From the NCBI GenBank assembly GCA_007922225.1, contig ML679970.1:18216290-18280289 (forward strand): DNA of 64,000 nucleotides. Direction: 5' to 3'. Below are positions 58,256 to 64,000 of this stretch, in pieces (positions within the stretch are counted from its first letter, which is position 1; each line of letters opens with the position of its first letter). A program made the translations under genes and the position numbers. Below the pieces are notes generated by a model. The model had not been told where the DNA came from. It worked only from the letters and a program-made list of their open reading frames with translations, and did no database searches. The stretch is from Emydura subglobosa. Its lineage: Eukaryota; Chordata; Testudines; Chelidae.

Positions 58256-60400
58256 TTGTTTCAATCAACAATGTTCTAATCTTTGTCATGAATTTTGTAG
58301 TGTTTGCCTGGTACGAAGCTCTGAGGTCTCTATATACCAAACCCTGAATCTTTTTTTAATCACTGTTTGAAACACTGGACAGTGACTGGGTTATGTTTAC
58401 ACCTTTAACCCCTATATTCTATCTAAAGTAATATAACAGGCCCCACTATAGGAAACATTAGAGGATTAAGACTGTTCACCTAGTCAGTGATAGGACTGTG
58501 AGCATCACTAAGGGTCCAATACTGACCCCACTGAAGTCTGTCACATATATATATATATATATATGAGCTTCATCTCTGTAATAAAATGAGTGTGCCTGAA
58601 TAAGTTTTATTGTTGTCTTCAGTGGGAATGGAATGAGTGCCTAAATGCTTTATGGCAATGTAAGAGAGATGTGTATTTTAGATAGATAAGGGGGGGGGGG
58701 GTACTGCACTGGGGAATCAGTTGACCCGGATCCTGTCCCAGCTCAGCCTCTCCTTTGTAAAGCAATTAAGATCAGTGGATGAAAGTGCTATGTCAGAGAT
58801 AATGGTAATAAGAACAATACTTAACACTGGATCTAATGAATCCTCTATGAATGGTAAGAGGACTAAAATACCATGCCAAGTGTTAAGCACCTCTTTGGAA
58901 GTGCTAGGCATTCTTGACTTCCATTTACACCAAGACGTTCTCATAATGTAGCAGAATCTCAGTCTAAGTAATAGAGTTCCTCTAAAGTAAAAAGCTGACA
59001 CCACCATCAGGAAACCAAATGATGAGGAAGGGGAGGCCTGGACCAAAGCTGTGAGATAATGGAACTACATGGAAGCACCTCTGATGTCATGGACAATGAG
59101 CAGAGAAAGTTCACCCCAGGGGCCAAAGATCATAGAGAAAGTTAAGACCAGTTGAAAATGACATGTAAAGACAAAGCTTTCGTCCCTGTAGGTAAATAGC
59201 ATAAGGCACTGCTTAGTTATAATAGTTCCTTTACAGGATAGGGCTGCATTTTAATGGAATATAACATCTACCTGTACTTCTGATTTCCTTGCAGCTAGTA
59301 ATTATATCTGCACATCAGTCTCGGAACTCATTGGCTTAATCATTAATCACCTCTTATGGACATACACACAACCCAAAGTTAGCATAAGCACAACTTTCAA
59401 CAACGACATTTATCCACAGCTACAGTGTTCAACTTCACTGTCAATGCTGAAAAAAGATGCTAGACTGGAAAGTGAAGTTTTCTGTCTACATATCAGGCAC
59501 AGTCTGGGTAGCAGGTGTGCAAACATCTTCAGCATCCTAAAGCACTGACACCATCTATATCTATGGCATTCCACACCAGATTGCTCTACCAGAGACTGGT
59601 TAATACGCCTACATTTGCAGGCAAATCCTTTGATTCTGGTACATATTCACTGCACTTTGTTGCTGTTGCCAGTAGCACAGCACACACGTGGTGACATTAC
59701 AGGTGCATTCTAGTCATGAATGACAGCCATGAATGGGAATTAAGTAGGACATTCCTTTTTGAGTAGTTCGAAATTGGCAGTCAAAGCTGAATTTAGTAAC
59801 AAAAAGGTATTTAGTCTGCAAGATTTAGCAGTAAAATTGAGCTTGTTTTGAGGCAGAAATGATGTTTTACTGAAACACTTTATAACTGTGCATATTATAG
59901 GCAGGTCTGGTAGTGCCAGCTATCACACTATAAAGGGTGATCAACACTTCTTATTAAAAGACTGTTTTCAGTTGTTTGTAGCTTTGCCAAGCTTTAGCCA
60001 TTCAATTTGAATTTTTCCATGCTGGGTATCTGCTTGAGGTTGAATTTTTTGGGAAATTTTCAGCTAAAACAGTTCAGCAGAAGGCCTGGACCCACTGAAG
60101 TCAATGATAGTTTTACCATGAACTTCAATGAAGGCAGAGTTAGGCCAGCACTAAGCGCTGTTGACAAACTCATCATAAGTACAAGCGACATCTGTCCAAA
60201 TTTTAAAGTGAAAAAATTACTATTATACAATGATGGAAAATGACTAGCTGATTAGACCACAATAATGCATGATTTGGCAAAATTAGAGTTATATTACCCC
60301 CAAAAAGATGTCTTAAAAGAACATTATTAAGTTCGCAAAGTCAAGCATTCAAAAGTTAGGAAATATCCACGCAACCTTAATTCGTCTCCCTTGTGCATGT
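58256..60400. other. No gene; (AT)n 58545-58564 and poly-G 58690-58701
   Basis: Two simple repeats. At 60085-60135 there is a partial copy of the palindromic element (cccactgaagtcaatg at 60091-60106, then atgaacttcaatgaaggcag). No coding signal. Confidence 0.55.
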
Positions 60401-60848
60401 GCATTTGTGACCAAAAGCACTCCTATATTCACACCCTACTCACTATTGTAACAATCTTTGTACAAAAAATGCCTTGTGAGGTATAATTTGAAAATTAATA
60501 ACTCACTGGTCAATAATATGTATGTAGCAATATTATATGTAAAGTTATCAATTTCCCCAGAAAGATGTTATCAGCATAATGTTCACAACCAGACAGCCCT
60601 GCCTATGCAAAAGTTAAAAGGCCTATCCTAAACAAAGGAATGTGTATTTACCTCAATTTACATATAAATAGTAAACAGGATTGAACACTTTGCATTTCAG
60701 CAAACGTGTGTGTCTGGGGCGGGGAGGGGGGGGAAAGGAGCATGGAGCCTCCTTCACCAGCAGACTCCATGTCACCTTCCTCACTGCTTGAATACATTTT
60801 ACTTTTAGGGTAATCTTCAGAAAAATCCATTTCAAAGGTTCACTGGAC

Positions 60849-60856
60849 TATAAAAG
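60849..60856 (+). promoter_or_regulatory. TATA box of the solo LTR
   Basis: TATAAAAG within gactataaaagaatgg, placed as the U3/R boundary requires. Transcription would start near 60880. Confidence 0.7.
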
Positions 60857-61122
60857 AATGGGGGCAGAAAGCCTCAAGTTCTCTCTTTCACCTAAGACAA
60901 CAAAGGAGCCAGTGCTTTTGGAAGAGATCCTGACAGAGGAGGGGGTCAGCCACAATCTTGCTAGAAAATTGTGGATGAGAAAGGCCATCTTGAACAAAGC
61001 CTTGAACCAAAACTTGCTAGATTAAGTTTTAGACTTTTAGATGCATGTTTTCATTTTATTTGCTTGTAACCATTTCTAACTTTATCTCCCACTTGAACTC
61101 ACTTCAAAACCTGTTTTTTGTT

Positions 61123-61128
61123 AATAAA
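61123..61128 (+). terminator. Poly-A signal of the solo LTR
   Basis: AATAAA in gttaataaacctg, about 270 bases after the TATA box. Confidence 0.7.
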
Positions 61129-61582
61129 CCTGTTTTACTATTAATCTAAAATCAACAGTACTGTGTTTGCACTAAAGAGAATGTCAGTTCCAAGTAATGT
61201 GGCAAATTGGTGTGTTTTGTCTCCTTAAAGGAGCAAACAGACCACATTTCTCTGAGCTGTCCAGGAGAGGGCTGGAGATTGCAGAGCATGTGGTTTTGGG
61301 AAAATTCAGGGCTGGGAGTGTGTTGGGGTGAACTTGCTAGTTGTAACCAAAGCTGGTGGAAGCTATAATGAGGCTGTAGACAAGCTGCTGGGCTCAGAAC
61401 TGCTGAACCAGGGCTGGCTACATAGCACAAACACCTCAGGGTATGACTTGTATGCTGGTAGGGTGGTTGTGAGTGGCCCAGGTTGCGAGCTACAGTAGCA
61501 AAGAATTATGAGGCACCCAAGGATACAAGCCAGGCAGTGACAACCCTTTGGTCTGAATTGTACCCCAGAATGTGACAGCATT

Positions 61583-61970
61583 ACAATACAGCCTTTAATT
61601 ATATGTTGTCATACTATTTTTTCCACAGGACCCCTGCCTGTTAGAAGTGGAAATGGAGTGGGAGTAAGCAGGGAGCACAGAGAAACAAGGCAATGATGGA
61701 AAGGAACCCAAAGAAATGTGGCAGGAAGAGGTGGGGTCACAGGGAAAGATGTAAGGACCCTGATCTGCCCAGACCATCCAACTACACAGCAATAATTCAA
61801 ATTCTTATTTGTAAAATAAGAAGAAGTGTGCCAAACTAGCACTCATTTAGTTGACACTGAACTGGTGTTCTTCCCAGAGCAACCTGTCCTTGCATAGATG
61901 GGCTCCGGAGGGGAAGGAGCACAGGGACAATAAAGGAAGTGGGAAAGGAGAAAGAACATGGAACATGAAC
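61583..61970. other. No gene recognised
   Basis: Unassigned. Confidence 0.45.
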
Positions 61971-61971
61971 C

Positions 61972-62195
61972 TCTGGGCATGTCTACACAGCAGCTGGGAG
62001 TGAGTCTCCAAACCCGGGTAACATTTGCACTAGTGGGGCACAAATTAGCATGCTAAAGATAGCACTGTAGACATTGTGGCCCACCCAAATCCAGCCCAAG
62101 CTGCAATGCCCATACTGCTATGTGTAGAGCGCTCACTTGAGTCGGTCTACCTGGGCTGGGAGGCTTGCTCCCCACTGCAGTGTAGACATACCCCA
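61972..62195. mobile_element. hAT-like non-autonomous element, about 224 bp
   Basis: The left end, tctgggcatgtctacac, and the right end, gtgtagacatacccca, are imperfect inverted repeats of the same type as the elements at 41391 and 43442. Interior words such as aattagcatgctaaagatag and the internal tgtagac sites fit a known-looking turtle family. No target duplication was established. Confidence 0.7.
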
Positions 62196-62865
62196 TGACA
62201 CTTGGAAAATCTGCATGTGCAAGTGGAATTTACTCCCAAGTGCAGCAGTCCTGCCTTACACAACCCTCATTAACAGGGATATTAGAGGAAACAACATAGT
62301 TAGGAGACTGCTGCTGTCTTCTCATTCTACAGTCACCTAGACACACTGTCCTCATTTAAAAAGTACTACATGGGCCACAGCGACTTTCCAGATCATGCAC
62401 CTATCCCATTATAATGAACCACCTAAGGTAGTCATGGATAGGGAAAAAAAATATTTTGTTTTTTTAAGGCTCACACGTTCAAAATTGCATGCATTGCATT
62501 TACATTTTTGTGCAAGTGAATGTGTAATTTGCACAGGTAGTTACCATGGGTGTGAGTGATTACCCAACTGGTACATTGAATTGCAGTCATTCAATGCACA
62601 TTTTGTTAAATCTTTTCATATTTAAGTTTTTAAATATCCTTTAAAGTAAATTTAAGTTTTTCTTTTTTGCATTGTACAATATTGTATCCCAAACGAGTTT
62701 GAAAAGGGCCATCAGACTAAAGTAATCTTCATCCAGGAGCCATTTTGCTTCTTTACAAAGTTATATAACCTTTTCTTTATAGTGTAAATAAGGCCTTTAT
62801 TTTAAAAAAACAAACAAACAAAAAAAACCCCCACTAATTAAGAAGACAATTTATTATGTGCTGGA
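62196..62865. other. No gene recognised
   Basis: AT-rich. A (CAAA)n-like run lies at about 62804-62826. Confidence 0.5.
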
Positions 62866-62869
62866 TGAC

Positions 62870-63020
62870 ACTTATTTCCTTTTAGCTGTTTTGAATTTTC
62901 CACCTTTCAATTTAATTGAATGTCCCTTTGTTCTGGCAGCATGGGACAGGAAGAACATAAGACCCTGATATGCCTTCTCTATAATATTCATTACCTTAGA
63001 AAACCTTCAAATTCTGTTCA
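62870..63020 (-). mobile_element. Possible CR1/L2-type LINE fragment
   Basis: ttttagctgttttgaatttt, then ccacctttcaatttaattga, then atgtccctttgttctggcag resembles a common LINE 3' region in reverse. Assigned only from word order, so uncertain. Confidence 0.4.
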
Positions 63021-64000
63021 GAAGAGGTGGATGCACTGAACTAAAGGGAAAAATGCAAAATTAATCAGTCTTTTTGTGTCAGTATTAAATTGGGACATCT
63101 ATGTTCAAATTTTGGCTGTCTGACACCCATTGTCTATGCGTGCATATGTGTAAACCATTCTTCTCTTAATACCTGGAATGTCATACCAGGTAAAGTATTT
63201 ATTAATTCCCACTCACACAAAGTAAAGGCTTGTTTTTGGAACTGCAAACCATGAATTCTAGCTTTAAGGCCCATGTAAGCAATTAGACAACTGTGTACAT
63301 GCGTGGGAGGTCATGGAAGATTACACAAGCCATTACATTACAATATGCCACAAGTTGCCACTGCAGTTTAAATCCTATCCCCTCAAACTGCCTCGTATAG
63401 GAATTTTCACCCAAATGCTGTGGAATCAAGAATAAGTAAATACCATGGCTATATCTGAACATTACACAGCCGCCAGTCACAGTCTTTACCTGACTGTTGC
63501 CATCCCTCTGCCCCATTCATTAAATAGAGCTGATCCACAGGAACAAAGAGGCACACATACATAAGGGACCCTCTTCTGTTCCTATAAAAGTCAGCGGCAA
63601 AACTCCCATTGGTTTCAGTGGGAGCAGGATTGCACAATACAGACCTCACTTGCGAACTTTGTGCAACATTGCCATCTTGTGAGTGAAGTATTGGAAACCC
63701 AGGCCTTGCTTTCTCAATACATTCTTCCATGCACATTGTGCTATCTGCATAGCATGGAGTGGGAAGAACAGCCTCCCAACTGCAACTGAATATGCCTTTG
63801 CTTCATATTTACAGCTTGCATTTAATATCAAACAGGAATTCCCTGCCATTCATTCTGTTATTCTCATCCATCCATTGAAAAGGGTTTATTTATTTCTGCT
63901 TAGAAATGAGTCTGTGCTGGGCTTTTCAGAGCAACAGCTCAAAATCAAATATTCTAAATATTTAAACACTTCTTGTCTCAGGGAAGGAGTTTTCAGACTA
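63021..64000. other. No gene recognised
   Basis: Contains cccattggtttcagtggg at 63605-63622, a copy of the recurring palindrome. The rest is unassigned. Confidence 0.5.

Larger units (their letters stand above)
60406..61577 (+). mobile_element. Solo LTR, 1,172 bp, TSD GCATT
   Basis: Begins TGTGACC and ends TGTGACA, flanked by an exact 5-bp direct repeat GCATT (60401-60405 and 61578-61582). A TATA box, TATAAAAG (60849-60856), and a poly-A signal, AATAAA (61123-61128), give a U3 of about 470 bases, an R of about 270 and a U5 of about 430. There are no retroviral frames on either side. It is the better-kept copy of the family at 43205-44568 and lacks the nested element. The retroviral class is not determinable from this alone. 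Confidence 0.88.

Noticed and set aside
43205..61577. The two related LTRs as the ends of one provirus
   Set aside because: The right copy has its own 5-bp duplication (GCATT on both sides), and the left copy is bounded by CR1 sequence on both sides, so each is a separate solo LTR.

Overview
The window looks like intergenic or deep intronic DNA from a reptile, most probably a turtle. That rests on the repeat content: many fragments of CR1-type LINEs, whose minus-strand frames keep recognisable reverse transcriptase blocks; MIR-like and other tRNA-derived SINEs; short hAT-like elements bounded by GGGCTTGTCTACAC-type inverted ends; and several solo LTRs. The taxon is an inference from memory of these families, because no database was searched. 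I recognise no intact host protein gene, rRNA, tRNA gene, CRISPR array or prokaryotic-type operon. The many open frames are short and mostly fall in repeats or low-complexity DNA.

Layout. 1-3100: AT-rich DNA with a (TG)n run and a CR1 3' fragment. 3178-4012: a compact GC- and CpG-rich block read on the minus strand, with a GC box, a TATA box and an acidic, internally repeated open frame that breaks by one base. It has TG...CA ends and CAGCA flanks, so it may be an LTR. 4170-6000: MIR, CR1 and SINE pieces. 9628-10621: a solo LTR with CAATA duplications. 11395-12120, 19655-20010 and 24464-25665: minus-strand CR1 copies. 26290-26640: an L2-like LINE remnant. 31050-33055: plus-strand CR1 pieces and a MIR. 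33994-35810: a solo LTR with GTTGA duplications, then a related LTR-like end facing the other way. 40294-40930: a probable LTR. 41391-41722: a large foldback hAT-like element. 42930-45330: a three-layer nest (CR1, then LTR, then hAT-like element). 51334-51550: a hAT-like element with an 8-bp duplication. 52328-52823: a CpG-rich foldback pair, followed by a 64-bp degenerate tandem repeat (52973-53320). 60406-61577: a second copy of the nested LTR family with GCATT duplications. 61972-62195: another hAT-like element.

Nothing here forms a working pathway. The interest is in transposon structure and history: the nest with a cut-up reverse transcriptase, several LTRs dated by intact target duplications, foldback elements able to form long hairpins, the recurring CCCATTGACTTCAGTGGG-type palindrome, and the unexplained CpG-rich block at 3.2-4.0 kb. 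Ten Ns at 45594-45603 mark an assembly gap.
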